Source of the DNA: Helianthus annuus
Taxonomy: Eukaryota; Streptophyta; Magnoliopsida; Asterales; Asteraceae
Assembly: GCF_002127325.2 (NCBI RefSeq)
Contig: NC_035447.2
Span: 31,998,642-32,062,641 of the forward strand
Length of the DNA: 64,000 nucleotides
Direction: 5' to 3'
Below, piece by piece: positions 38,686-52,376 of the stretch (its first letter is position 1; each line of letters starts with the position of its first letter). The notes beneath the pieces were generated by a model, which worked only from the letters and a program-made list of their open reading frames with translations, did not search any database and was not told the origin of the DNA. A program made the translations under genes and the position numbers.

Positions 38686-39309
38686 ACATTCATACATACT
38701 TGCGGACACAATGGTTTGACCAGTGAGATCACATGCCAGTAATGCGTTAATCTAGTTAACTAAATATCTCATGTAGACTATTCAATGATTTAATCATACT
38801 CATACTTATAACCTCTCTCATACTTAAATACCAACCATGCTTACATACGACATTCCTATACGTACTCGTTCTTATTTTCAAAATTTATGTATACCCTAAT
38901 TCATATGCAACTAGTACAAGCTATGTGGATCATACGACGATCAGTATAAACGCGGGTGCACACGGGATTATAGTGATAGGCGCATGAGAATCATGGAGTG
39001 TACTACTGTGTATGATAGGATACAGAACGTAACATGACACCGAATACGCGACCGACGTAATATTGTATGAACATGGTGGATACACCGCTGGTACTTCCTA
39101 TATATAAGTGTTCCAACCATATTACCAAACTTTCGTAAGAACGTGCCATGAGAAATGCGATGTTTCCCCATGCCTCATTGAATACAAACTTTAATCACAC
39201 ACCACGTATTTCTCGGTTATACCCAAAACACACTTCGAAACTGCCATCTTTCCACAAGGTCTTCTTCTTGAATAAATTTCGGGACGAAATTTCCTAAAGT
39301 AGGGGAGAC

Positions 39310-41642
39310 TGTAACGCCTCGTATTTTCGTACTTTTATATTTTTAGAAAATTCAAGTTCGTTTTCTATTTTTAGAAAATCAGACTGAAAAACGGAATAAA
39401 AACGTCAAACGACGCATTTTTACGCGCTTTTAACGCAAACGACAACGAACGCGTCACGCACTCATCTTCGACATCATTGGCGTATTTTTGAACCTAAAAA
39501 TAATATCCTACGATATTTCACGACGTTCAGTTGTGAAATCGGGCTTCAGAACTGTATCGGGTCGCGCGAAGCGGGTTTGTGGGCCTGGGCCCAAGCCCGA
39601 TTTAAAAACCTAACTATTAATACCTTTTGTTATAAGTTGCAAACCCTAAACATCCTTCTTATCTTGAATCAGCCGCACATACCAACACCCACACTTGAGT
39701 TCCCACCTATTTCACTTCTTCTTCTACATCTTAACAACACCTCCATCTTCTTCACAAATCAAACCTCATCAGACCCTCCTTCACTCTCCCCTCCCTCTCG
39801 AACTATACTACAGCATACACACACCAAAAGCCTTAGATCAACCATCACTCAGCCATCTATTTCCCCTGTTAATCCTCGATGAACGGCCACCACCACCATC
39901 GTTTGCAGCGGCGGCGATGATGGTGCACGGCGGCGGTTACACATACGAGAGAGAGAGACGCGGTGAACGAGGTGAGAAGAAGACGGCGGCCAACGGCAGT
40001 GGGTCCGACGGCGGCGATAGCCACGTTTCAGTGGCGGAGACTCGGTTTGTTTCGGGGCAGGTCCGGGTTGGTTTAGCAGCAAGGGTCTGGTCTCGGATCG
40101 GTTCAGTTTCCGGTCTCGGGTTCAAGTTCCGGTCGACGTCGGTTTAGTTCGAATCCCGGTTCCAGTTCAGGTTCGTCTGAGTTTGGAGCTCTCGTCGAAA
40201 ACCAATCGAAGGCCTACGGACACCGCGACGGGGATTGCTTTTCAACTCGTTCGGTATACTTCTTTCGTAAATCCTTTTCGTTTCGATATAATTTTTCTTG
40301 TTTCTTTCCGTTTTAAATCGCTACACACGAATCTAATAGAATGTCGAGCAATTGATAATTACCATAAATTTTAGAACATGTTAACAGTGAGTTTAGTTTT
40401 GGTTTGATTTATAACAAAGAAGATGAAACAACAATATGGCATAATATTTGATTAAAAAAAAACAACATGAACAACTTACCATTTTAATGGAAGTCATTTT
40501 GTGGGATGTTGCTATGCATCTACGCCACATATATGATGTGTTTGGTTTGGGTCTGTTTCTAAAAAAAAGGGGGGGGGGGAACAAATTAATGAACATAGTG
40601 GGTTTGATTGGATTAGCTAGTATGGAGAAGATGACTTATCATTAAATAAATATAACTTTTAACCAGAGACTATAGTAAAATACTAATTGAGGGTTGTTTT
40701 GGCCGATTTCTTTTGCTTAGTATTTTACAATTCATTTTTTTAAAGACCTTTAAAAGTCACATATATATACAGTCTTTATTATTTTTCTTAACACTTCTTT
40801 CTTTTAATTTTTTTACCATTTAAATTGTTAATTCGTTTTAATACCTTTTAATTAATAATTCATATTAACATAAATAAATCATTAAATTATTACATCTAAA
40901 TAGTTAATTGCAAACCATAAATAATGGGAATATTATTTAACTTAAATGTTATTTAGATCTTTCACGTGTGTGGTATCTTCCTATCTAGGATATCTGTTCG
41001 TTTCCTTTGGATTCTCAATCCTTACTCGTGTGCTTAATCACAAGGAATTCATATACGCAACCAATGTGAGCATACTCGGTCCCTTTTTACACTTTATTAC
41101 TTTTGGGATGCAATACATGTACTTTGAATCAAATACACATACATGCTAAAATTTTATACAAATAATCTCTATATATGCTCCTACGTGTTATACTTGCAAT
41201 CATACGTGTTTAAATTTATATGCTTATACTTAGTTATTGCCATGAAAAATCTGTTTAAAACATTTTTATACTTATAATCAAACTTGTATGCTCGCCAATA
41301 CTATTTGTATTGATCTATGCTTTAACATGTATTGCAGGATTTGGATGATACAAGGAATCTAGTAGGATTGCCTAGAAACGCATTTAAATTCTAATACCAG
41401 TTGTAATGTATTTTATTTTCAAAAATGTATTTTGTTTCCAATCTTTGTATGAGACCATTAATCAATGAAATGAAACTTAATTACTTGAATACTTGTATTT
41501 TATTTATTTCAAACTTGTGGCATTTCTAGTTCAAACGATGTAAAAAGTAATTATTAAATACTCGTCACAATTAGTGTTATGAAGACTCTTGCAATCTATT
41601 TCGTCTCACTCCGATGTTTCCGCCATCGGTTGGGGTGTGACA
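39310..41642 (+). repeat. 3' LTR of the non-coding element
   Basis: Near-identical to the 5' LTR, three bases shorter. Differences include the AGAG microsatellite near 39950, A/G homopolymers near 40570 and scattered single bases. Confidence 0.95.
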
Positions 41643-41647
41643 GATAC

Positions 41648-42650
<1,003 letters not shown>

Positions 42651-42712
42651 AACATCAGTTTAACTTTATTACCAGATCTTCCTCCATGGTAAATGTTTCA
42701 GATTCAAGTACT

Positions 42713-43195
42713 GAATCAACGTTGGCATGCATTATGTGGCCATCAGTTCGCATAACAGTTCCTATTATGCCCATCAAACAGTGCTCCTTAACAAATATAA
42801 CAGATAAATTTACAATCAATATTTTATATAGATATAACTTTGGTGTCACTTGAAGGCGAAAAGGGGAAAATAAAAAAAGAATAACCAACCTTTGAGCGCT
42901 GAAATAAAGTATGTGAAACATGGCGCAATCAAGGTGTTGTAGTGGTTTTATTGGTCTTCACCAAAGATATATATCCTCACACCTACGGATCCCCCACTAC
43001 ACTAATGCAATGAAAAAATATGATTGAAGTTTGACATTCGCTAGTGGATTCAAATAATAAAAAAGAGTTGTAAAAGGTGCAGTTTCGGCACCGTCTATAC
43101 CTTCTTTAGACATTATCGACCCTGTTCAAGGTCAACTCTATCACCAACCCAGAGGAAAACAAAACATGGCGTGTCTGCTATTTCCTGGAGTGAAA
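42713..43195 (-). pseudogene. Captured fragment of a METTL14-type m6A methyltransferase subunit (MTB), three exons
   Basis: Minus strand, in order: about 43085-43192 (EIADTPCFVFLWVGDRVDLE, then an in-frame stop and CLKK), about 42891-42992 (RRCEDI, KTNKTTTTP, a stop, then LRHVSHTLFQRSK, with a frame change between) and about 42713-42787 (EHCLMGI.GTV, TDGHIMHANVDS). These match successive exons of the MT-A70 domain of plant MTB/METTL14, the RNA-binding partner of the mRNA adenosine methyltransferase MTA. Stops, a frameshift and lost residues make it a pseudogene fragment. It lies in Helitron orientation, 60 bp from the PEX6 fragment. Confidence 0.78.
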
Positions 43196-45007
43196 AACAA
43201 ATAACTTAGTGTAGAAATTTCCCGTAAAGAATAACAAATAAAGATATTGTCTCCATTGATGATAGAAAAAGAGAATATAGCAAGTGGGTATTATATTCAG
43301 TTAAAATCTAAATGTTTTCGAACAATAATCAGAGCAATGTTCCTGTATCACAATTTAAAACATATATTTGTGATATATTAGTAACAAACACGTCAATTTT
43401 ATATTTGAAGACAAAATGGAAATTAAAGGTGTGCTATTGTTGTCATCCTCTTTTTCTCTGTAGACATGAAAATTATCCCAGAAGCACTCATGCATTGAAT
43501 AAACAAAACAATATAATTAATCGAATTGATCATACAAGAAAATGTGGTAGATCGGAAGAAAGGTATATACAAACTAATCGATTTAGATGAAAAAGCATAG
43601 ATGCAGACAATTTCACCAAATCAGTGGTCGTACCTGCTGAGGGCGCCAGTTGCTTCGCCGGAAAACCTTTTCAATCAGTTTGCCTCTTTTCAATCAGTTC
43701 GCCGGCACAGTTGAACCTTCCTACAGCAACAAACACACACCAAAACATATCTTTTAACCTAAATCCTCTTCAATTTTCTACTTTTAAAGCTATTTTCCTA
43801 TCAATTAAAAAACGACCCACAAATTATTTCATAACATTATAACAAAAAAGGCAGCATATTTGCCAATTGGAATGCAATACCTTTGGTGTGTATGCATATC
43901 CTGCAACATAAAAGATACCTTCTTGCTCAATCTAAAAGAAAACCCATGTCAGTAAAAACATAAACTTATTGCTATTTTATGGGACAACAGTGGCAGACAT
44001 GCATTTCTGAGGTTAGAAAAAATTCACCAGAAAACCATAAAAATCACAAACATTTCACAAATTTAATCCTGTTTCGAAGCTAAAAAGACATACCCATTGC
44101 ATATATTAGGGTTTGTGAATGTGGGAGATGAAATAAAAGGGGGAAAACGGGTGTAAGGAGGAAAAAAATTGAGCTTGAATAATCAATGTAAAAAACAATA
44201 AACATACCTGGATTCAATTCCACTGGTTACAATTTAGGGTCTCCAATAATCACAAAAATCATTGTTAAATCATGTATGTGATCGAGCACTTAACTGTTCT
44301 AATTAAATCTTCAAACAACGGTAGCACCGTTCGTCAAGTTCCTCACCCTGCTCTGCTCATCTAGCTTTACTCCGAGCACCACCGTCCGTCCTCCGGCCAC
44401 TGTCCCGTCTCTGAACTCTCCGACGAGCTCTATTTGAAGTTTTCTGTAATTCCAACCAATCGAAATCAAAATTAATCGAAGAGGATGATGTAAACTTACA
44501 GAAAATTAGACACGTAACCCATTTGAAAATCGAAGCTCTTTTAGAAATATTACCTGGTTGGATTGAGCGACAAAATCACAACCGGTTCGACAATTCTATA
44601 TCTATATCAATGATTAACATATTAAACATTGATTAAAGTGAAAAATCAAACGATTATCGAATTACATAAAAAAAAATCAAAGAAAACATACCTAGATGAG
44701 AGTTTGAATGCTTGAGATTTAGGGATTTCTGGAGTGGGTATGGCCAGGTACAATCGCTAGAGATGAAGCCGTAGATGAGATTTAGGGTTTGTAAAATTGA
44801 ATGTGTGATGTAAAATTGAAATCAATTTGCCTGGAGAATGATTTCAACTGATGATTGAGAGAATTAATTAGGTTTCCTAATTGAAGAAGAACGTAGGTAG
44901 GAAGAAGGAAATACAATTGGCGCGCAAATAATAATTCTTTGGCTAAAGAGATATGCCACATCAAGGTCAAAAAGTCAACATTATTTTGCTTTAGTATAAG
45001 ATATAGA
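43196..45007 (-). other. 5' part of the Helitron, with unidentified exon-like pieces
   Basis: Starting from the 5' end at 45007, the minus strand first shows a leader-like stretch and a possible donor near 44690 (CTCATCTAG|GTATG). A coding-like block at about 44335-44450 includes GGRTVVLGVKLDEQSR, which resembles the N-terminus of kinases with a USP-like domain (VVVGVKLD..SRELL), low confidence. Short exon-like pieces near 43870-43935 (GYAYTPK before GTATTG) and 43640-43730 are unidentified. The rest is AT-rich. Confidence 0.35.
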
Positions 45008-45330
45008 TAGGTACATTTTTTTTGAACGGCCAACAGAATCAATCCCGAGAACTTTCGGGGCACCCACTGGACAAACGGAGTACTCCGAGAGTAACCCGAG
45101 TCCACCACCAATTCCGGGGAAAACCCGGTAACCCACCCGCCCGTAGGCACGTCAGTGAAATTACCGGTAAAACCCGTTTGGCTCAAGGATCCAACCCAGG
45201 TTTCCCTGGATCTCCTATCATTGCCCACCAGTGCCTCACTCTGCACCAAGTGGGAGTTGAACTTGCATCTCTCAAGAGAAATGCAAGTCTTCCACCACTT
45301 GATCTAGAGATCATTGGCTAGGTACATTTT
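45008..45330 (-). mobile_element. tRNA-derived SINE with perfect TSD, abutting the Helitron 5' end
   Basis: TAGGTACATTTT at 45008-45019 and 45319-45330. On the minus strand the body begins with a tRNA-like head (box A GATCAAGTGGTGGAAG, box B AAGTTCAACTCCC near 45250-45265) and ends GGCCGTTC followed by A. Same tail as the SINE at 4900-5130. The 99- and 155-codon frames here are chance. Confidence 0.85.
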
Positions 45331-45953
45331 AATCATAAGATTTCATATCAATTTATTTTATAAGTTTTAGATTTTGGCCCAAAATATTACACTAGTTAAT
45401 ATATTAATCACACAAACTCGTTAGGTTGTCACGAACCCGACCTATTTAGCTAAACGGGTTCGTGAGTTGGACCTAAAATTAAACTCATCATCATACTCAT
45501 TAAATCTCATCAATAGCAAAGCTAAGGTATGGTCTGAGGAGGGTAAGATGTACACGGCCTTATCTCTACCTCGTAGGAATAAAGATGATGCTTCCAGTGA
45601 GACCCTCGACTCGATAGTAGTTTTGCATCGAGCCTTGGACCTAAGGCACATGACACTCAGCGATTGGGACAAAGGCCGATTAGTACATGTACCTCCTTGT
45701 CTTTCTACTATCAATGCCAGCACATGATGCACGATTAAATGTCCCCCGCTTTTAACGTTATTATGAAATTAGTAAAACAACGTTAAAATTAATGCACTTT
45801 CACTTTTGCCCCCGAGGATCCACACATATATACATTATATGCGCATATTGCAAGCGGGACGTAGGACCTAAAAGTAAACTAAACCTGTTTATTCTAAACT
45901 CAAACCTGTAAATTCCATCTCAGGTCCGTATCATGTTAGAAATTCATGCTAGT
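45331..45953 (-). repeat. Intergenic DNA with an AU-like SINE 3' part
   Basis: At about 45505-45730 the minus strand contains GTAGAGATAAGGCCGTGTACA then TCTTACCCTCCTCAGACC, the conserved 3' half of AU-type plant SINEs. TSDs were not resolved. The remainder is AT-rich with one CGAACCC/GGGTTCG inverted repeat near 45431-45464. Confidence 0.5.
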
Positions 45954-45982
45954 ACTAGTGATAATACCCGCGAATTTCGCGG
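45954..45982 (-). mobile_element. Helitron 3' terminus of a second Helitron
   Basis: On the minus strand the perfect hairpin CCGCGAA-A-TTCGCGG (45968-45982) is followed 9 bp later by CTAGT (45958-45954). The body therefore lies to the right, interrupted by the LTR array. The 5' end was not found and may be beyond the window. Confidence 0.6.
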
Positions 45983-46275
45983 TGTTGAGAAATGATATGT
46001 TTTTTTTATTTTTTTTAATTACATTTATACTACTTAGTATACAAAATTCAAAATGTATTTGTAAACTTGTTAAACTATCTAACTCAAAGTAACGTGTGCA
46101 TCTAAACACACCAACATTTAAAACTTAAAAACTCAAAATTTAAAATACAATCTTTTAACTTGTAAAAAGAAAAGATAACATAGGTAAAAAATCATTTCTA
46201 AAACAAAACGTGAACTTTAGCTGACGTTTGAAATTTAACCACTTTCTTTTATATTACCAAATTCATATTCTAAGT

Positions 46276-49200
46276 TGTAACACCCTTGTCATTATTTAAT
46301 GGTTTTTGTAAAGTATACGACAAACAACATATAATTATGACTACATATACTTTGTAAAAATACGGGTTTGTTTAAACTTTACAATTTTAAAATAATACAA
46401 CATAACATAATTGAGTACGTCGTTTAAACATTTCAAAAGTTGTTTAGCAAACAGTTTACATCATAAACATTGTTTAAACCGAGTTGATTTATGCGGAAGC
46501 TTCAAGAGTATGTGTTCGGTCCTTCAAAAGTTGCTTGATCGTCACCCATAATCCTTGAGTACCTAAGACTGAAATGTTTACATAAACATTTATATTAGAA
46601 TGCTTAGAAATGATACTTGATCGAAACTACGATCGAAATGAATTTGAAAATTTACAATTATATAAAATTTATAAACATTCAGGCCCTACCGTAACTTACG
46701 GTTTCACCGTAAGTTACGGTGGTCAATTTCCAATAATGGTCCACCGTAAACCAGTAGACTCACACCGTAAGCTCCTGACCTCTACCGTAACTTACGGTAC
46801 TACCGTAACTTACGGTAGTCCCTGTAAATCCATCTTTTGGTTGCTTTGTTCATTATACTCAAGCCTAAATCTCGGATTTCGCTCTTTCTAACATACCAAT
46901 ACATTAGTTTCTCGAAATTCTAATATGTTACATATGAACCAATATCAAAGATCAATCAATCATATTCAAAATATCATGCATATCACGTTATATCAATTTA
47001 CTAATGTGCAAGGTTCAAATTACGGGTTTCTTATGAATTCTTAACCCGTTTTACCTATCTACTCCTTTTGACCCGTGAAGGGAAGTTAAACACTTTTAAC
47101 TATACATCTATATATATAAGCGTACCTGGCTCGGGTCAACATATTGACCCGTTTTAAGACCTTGTCTCTATAATATGCTAATTCATAGCCTCGCTAATTC
47201 ATAAACCAATTACCCTGCGAGCATGAGACTCGACATACACTTATTAGTCGTTAATTGTCAAATGGTATAAATATTACCATTTGACCCGTTTGGTCTAGAC
47301 TACCAAATATTTTGTGCTTAATATTAAATGGTGTTGTTTTAAACTTCAACTCTTTTTCGTCTACACACGACTAATTCGTCGTTTTACTCTTTTTACTCGT
47401 TTAGGCTTACCTTAATAAGTAGCCATTCAAAAACTCATTTTATATATACGTCATCTCGTGACCAATTACCATTTCGCCCATTTTACCATTAAACATGGTT
47501 TATCATTATTTTATATGTCCCGACCCGTTTCATTTCGTGTCGGAACCATATTTCAAATATAGCTTTTGTCGTATTTACAACCTATGAATAAACACATAAC
47601 TTACAAAAGAGGGCGTAAGCTTTACTTACCTCGCATCCAAATTACGCTTTCCTTTTCGTACTTGCTCCGTTTGACCCGCTTCATTCCAAGCCTCCATCTA
47701 GCTTGTCAAGAGTCAAACTATCATCATAATTCACAAGGTGGTTAGATTAGTCATTATAACCACGACTATTCCACCTTACGTGTTTTCTATGTCAAAACTA
47801 CTATTCGACTCCGTCCATGGTTAGTTTAACTATTCAAAAGTTAACTACCCTTAATTATATGATATGTGCATATAAGCTAAATCGACTTCATAATTAAAAT
47901 TTGTATTACCCCACATCACACATAATTAGTCGAACTAGGAAATTACGCGTTTGATTCATAATTTCAACATATGAACATTGTGGGCATAATTTATAATATC
48001 AACAATCAAGTTTCGTATCACTGAAAATAGGCTGTTTTTGGTGACCTGTTTAACCTGTTTACAAGTCTTCAAAAATTATGATTTTTTTATGTGGCGTACC
48101 TCTCGGAGGGGTAGCCCTTGTGTTAAAATTTCAAGATCTAACTCTTTACCAAAAATTCGTAAAAATTCATCTACTAAGCTGCAATCAGATTCGTCACTTC
48201 TGACTGCAGCTTACGGAAAAATTCATTAAAAAATTCCTCGTTTATTCGATTGACGAAATTCCAATTGGAGATTCTTCTAATAACTTAATACTTTCCACAG
48301 TAAGAATTTGAGATCATAACTCAATCCCTAAATTGAGTTATGACATTCGTAATGGGCTGCAAATTCTGCCAGAAAACGCAGCTTGAACCTTTGATACGGA
48401 AAAATTCATAAAACGCTCAATTTTAGTCGAAAAAATGCGATTCCAGTGGGGTTTTAAAGATATTTCCTGGAATTACATTTTAGACTCAAGAAACAAACGT
48501 TTTTGTCACGTTTTGTCCATGTTACAGCCAATACAATTCGGCTGTAAATTCTGATCAGAAGCTGTTTGAATTCAGTTTTCAATCGAAACATGTTTATGAT
48601 ATTATAGCACTATTTTTAGCCATCAAAAACCCTAAAAACATCACATTACACGAATTTAGCATCATCACACTTATCACCTTCAATGGTGATCATGAATTCA
48701 CAAGATTTAGACCTAATTTCATCATATGCTTCTCTAGGGTTTACTCCTAGACACTACAATGTTCCTATTTCATCATATAACGAACATGCATCAACAAATT
48801 TCGAATATCCTAAATTCATGAGAATTTCAAGTAGAGAATTAACATCAAATTTTACATACCTTACAACCCCCTTGCAATGGGGATCAGTAATCTATGCTCG
48901 ATTTTCGTTTTGGACCAGATTTGCACCTCCAATTTGAGAGTTTTAGTAAGGATTTTAGGGTTTGAAGAAACACATCGCCTCCTGCTTCTTTGTACGACCA
49001 GACATCCCCAAATGGGGTGTTTGGTTTTTATTTTAATTAAATTAGCAACATAAGTTTCGATTTTAACATCTTTGGCCCCTTCATTTTCCTTAGTTCATAA
49101 TTTAAGTGTTTTAACCCACTCATAAGTCACTATCTAACTAGGTTAGAATTATTCCTAGTTAGCTTAGTAGGTTCGGGAAGTCGTAACCCCTTTTACTTTA

Positions 49201-49384
49201 AGTCCCGTTAAATCGGGCCTTTTATAAACTTAATTACTTAAAACTTTGATTCGTTTTTATTTAATATTAGGATTTCTTATTTAAATCCAAATATTTGCCG
49301 GGTTATTTTTACTAATAACGGTACGTTACCCGTCTTTTAGTATTAACAGAGTTTAATTACCAAGCCCGTTTTCGGGGTGTTACA
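46276..49384 (-). repeat. Left LTR of the array (3.11 kb)
   Basis: About 28 bp longer than the others because it has an extra ACCGTAACTTACGGT palindrome set at 46688-46722. Small ORFs recur in all three LTRs and are not genes. Confidence 0.92.
46686..46817. repeat. ACCGTAACTTACGGT palindrome cluster in the LTR
   Basis: Repeated near-perfect palindromes ACCGTAACTTACGGT / ACCGTAAGTTACGGT, two pairs in the left LTR. The equivalent places in the other LTRs (52786-52880, 58862-58955) have fewer copies. This is the main length difference among the three LTRs. Confidence 0.8.
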
Positions 49385-52376
49385 AGTCTACCCCCCTTAA
49401 AGAGGTTTCGTCCTCGAAACCTTGCTTACATAGTTCATTGAGTTCTAAACTCAATGCGTTTGACCTGAGTAATCTCTTAAGCATTATTCATATTTTAACC
49501 AATTGTTAGTATTACCAGAAAAATTTTGGTAATATCTTTTTGGTTACAGAACCTCTACGTACCTCATACGACATAATGTAATTTGAAATAACGTAATTCC
49601 GTTATTTCTACTAGTTTAGTTAACTTAGCGATTTCCATCGCTTTTATATATTATCGAACTCTTGGTGAATCCGTTACCTTGACCCGTTTAAAGGTCTTTA
49701 GTGAAATATTTCACTTTTAGCAATAATTTCTTTTGTTTTCAGATTTATTTATTCGGTTCAGTTATACCGAATCCACCGCTTACAAGCAAACCAATTTTTT
49801 TATTGATTTGAATTACTTGCCTTAACCGGTCTTACTAACTAGACTTATTAGTCCCGTTACTTCTCACCGCTCGCTTGGTTATAACGTGATTTTACTTCAC
49901 ATTACATTTCCTAACCGTGATCGTGTCACATCGTGTTTAGTTTGTATCAACCTTTCATTTTCGAAAATATCACTTTTCGAATATATCGTCTTGCGCCTAT
50001 CAGTGTCAAGACTTGTATCTTTCATGCTTACTATTTAAATTCCTATCAGAATTTATGTTTGTAAAAACGCTATTTCTTACTAAAACCGAAGTTTTAGTTT
50101 TAGGATCTTCTCTTTAACTTTTGTCAATTATCCATACCAGGATATTGACAGTCCATAATTTATTCTTTTACAGTCTTAGTTTTATGCGGGGATTCTCAAC
50201 CGATTCCCTCGCTTTATCTAATTAACCCGTAGGTTTTTATCACTTAGCCTTATGGGCTATTTTGATTAGACTTTCACCTCTTTAGGGTGAAGTCCTTATA
50301 ACTTCTTTCTAATCATGACCCGTGGGTCGTTTTAGTCCCGTAGATCTTTCATTTGTTTGTAACCCTAAAGGTATGTTGATCCCGTAGATCACTCCTTACT
50401 CATGTCATTCTTAAAACACATGTTTGGTGTCAAGGCACCCTGTTTTTGTTCGAAGAATTATTTGGTTTCAAGCTTAGGTCCCGTTAACCTTAATTGTAGT
50501 TTCATGGCTATAATTGTTTTCTTTCGGACGATTTTCCGATTTTATGACTTCTCACGTCATTTATGCGTCAGTTCTTCTTATGCTTACTGTTATTTGATTT
50601 GCATATATTCTTATTTGGTTATATCCCATTACCGGGCTCATTATTCTCTTGCATTTAACGCTACCTTTCTCTGGCTAGCGCTCACTTGTGCCATTCGGCG
50701 TTATATTGTATTCAACCTGTTTGACTTATTAATGTGAAATCCATCACTTATAAACAATCAACTTTATTCTTTATTCAACCCATTCGACTTCGAATAGTTG
50801 AACATATTTACTCACAATTTCTATATACGAGATTTTATAGTCATAACTCGTAATCCGAGTCTTTTGACTTTAAATTCGTGTTCCCGTTTCTCGGTTTACG
50901 CATGTTTCTAAATCCTTACCCATCAACCGGGTACTTTACCGAAGTCATTATTAGTGCAAGCATTCCGGTATACATTAAGATTTCGTTTTAATTTGTTTGG
51001 TTGTCTTAGCGAAATCCATTGCTTTTATTCAACCAAACCTTTATTCTTTATTTGACCATCCTTGACAGTCTTATAAACTATGAATGATGATTATCATCAT
51101 CATTATTTCTTTACTACGACCAAAGTCAACGACTTTGATCGTTTTTCTCATGTGGGCAATACCTTTGTTTCTATGACCCCGCGGGTCATTTATACTTTGG
51201 TTTTACAATGCCCTTTTTGTCTACCATGGTTGTTTCGTCCAAAATGACTTATGTCACGAATTTCCTTGGGTCTTTTGTTTCTATGTGCGCCATACAACGT
51301 TTTTATGGTTCCCGCGAAAACCATTTATACGAGTATGCCCATAAGATTTCTTGACCCTAAGGATCCTTTAAATTTTCATTCATCTTGACCTTACTACATC
51401 GGACATAACTGCGCTCATTATAATAAGCTCATGCTATCATGTGTTCACTACTTACTTGGCCAGAGTAAGCGATCAACACATGGTACGCGTGACCTTATTA
51501 TAATTACCACATCACGTCCCATGTAAGTAACTCCTCAAATTATCTCCATATTTATGATTTCATTTGGTAAAACTTTATTTAATTGTTAGTTAACAATTAT
51601 TAGTTTTAGTCGTTTATCCTTGAACATTTAAAATGTCCCTTTTTATAAACATTTATTCACATTCGTTGATGTGATCATTACTTTTCTCAATAGGATTTAT
51701 ATTGAGAATACTTACTTGGATGATCACTCTCGTCCAAGTTTCTATATAAACTGAATTCTGTTATTGTCTTGTTATTCACAATTTGTGAATAATACATATT
51801 CTCTACTGAATTTCTCTTGGAAACGTCATCCTGGATAGGACCTATCCAGGTTTTCCAAGTTTCATATTCTATATGCAACTGTCATTCACTATGTATTTGT
51901 TGCATATTACTGTTTGTACTATAAGTTTAAAATGTGCACCTGGTAATGCTTGCCCCAACGGGCATTCCTTGCCATTACTTATTTGCGATCGTTACGCGAT
52001 TTAAGTCCTTGATGAGTATGCTCTTCTTGTCACATCTCGAACCGTTCCATCGTCATATCCGCAATTTGTTAAACTCTCGCTATCTTCAGATGCGAGTGTC
52101 CTTCAATTAAAACATTTACAAGAATTAGTAATATCAACTTCAATAATCGCCCGTATTATAATACAAGGCTTATCTACTATACGCGTCAACGCGCGCAATT
52201 TTGTCAACTATATTTATCATTTAATTGAGGTAACGTGTATCACACGATAACCCTATGTGTTGTTCACAACATTTCAACACATAACAAACCATTAATATAC
52301 ATGTACTTACCGGATTTGCGATCAAGCCTCGAACCAAACACAATTTACTCTTTAACCATGAGCTCTGATACCAATT
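49385..52376 (-). other. Interior 1 of the array: non-coding chain of hairpins
   Basis: No frame over 111 codons and none recognisable. Short perfect inverted repeats follow one another along the sequence, for example GGTTTCG/CGAAACC (49404-49421), GAAATAACG/CGTTATTTC (49585-49608), AGTGAAATATTTCACT (49700-49715), ATTCGGT/ACCGAAT (49751-49772), TTCGAAAA/TTTTCGAA (49960-49981). Near the primer-binding side there is a nested stem at 51417-51504 (ATTATAATAAG, CATGTGTT and CTTACT with their complements) and CTTGGAAA plus CCTGGATAGG with complements at 51816-51859. Primer-binding site at 52362-52373. Confidence 0.8.

Larger units (their letters stand above)
35087..41642 (+). mobile_element. Complete non-coding LTR retrotransposon (LARD-like), recent
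   Basis: 5' LTR 35087-37422 and 3' LTR 39310-41642 (TGTAACGCC...GGTGTGACA), 5-bp TSD GATAC at 35082-35086 and 41643-41647, primer-binding site TGGTATCAGAGC at 37426-37437, polypurine tract AAAGTAGGGGAGA just before 39310. The interior (37423-39309, 1.9 kb) is shorter than each LTR (2.33 kb) and has no gag or pol. Just before the polypurine tract it keeps AATTTCGGGACGAAATTTC, a phrase found at the end of Tekay-type polyproteins, so it derives from such an element. By eye the LTRs differ at about a dozen bases plus small indels, hence a recent insertion that depended on another element's proteins. Confidence 0.95.

Noticed and set aside
50402..50737. 111-codon hydrophobic ORF in the array interior (138 codons in the second copy, 56396-56812)
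   Set aside because: The longer version arises from one inserted base, the frame crosses several hairpins, and no family is recognisable. It is also on the strand opposite to the element.
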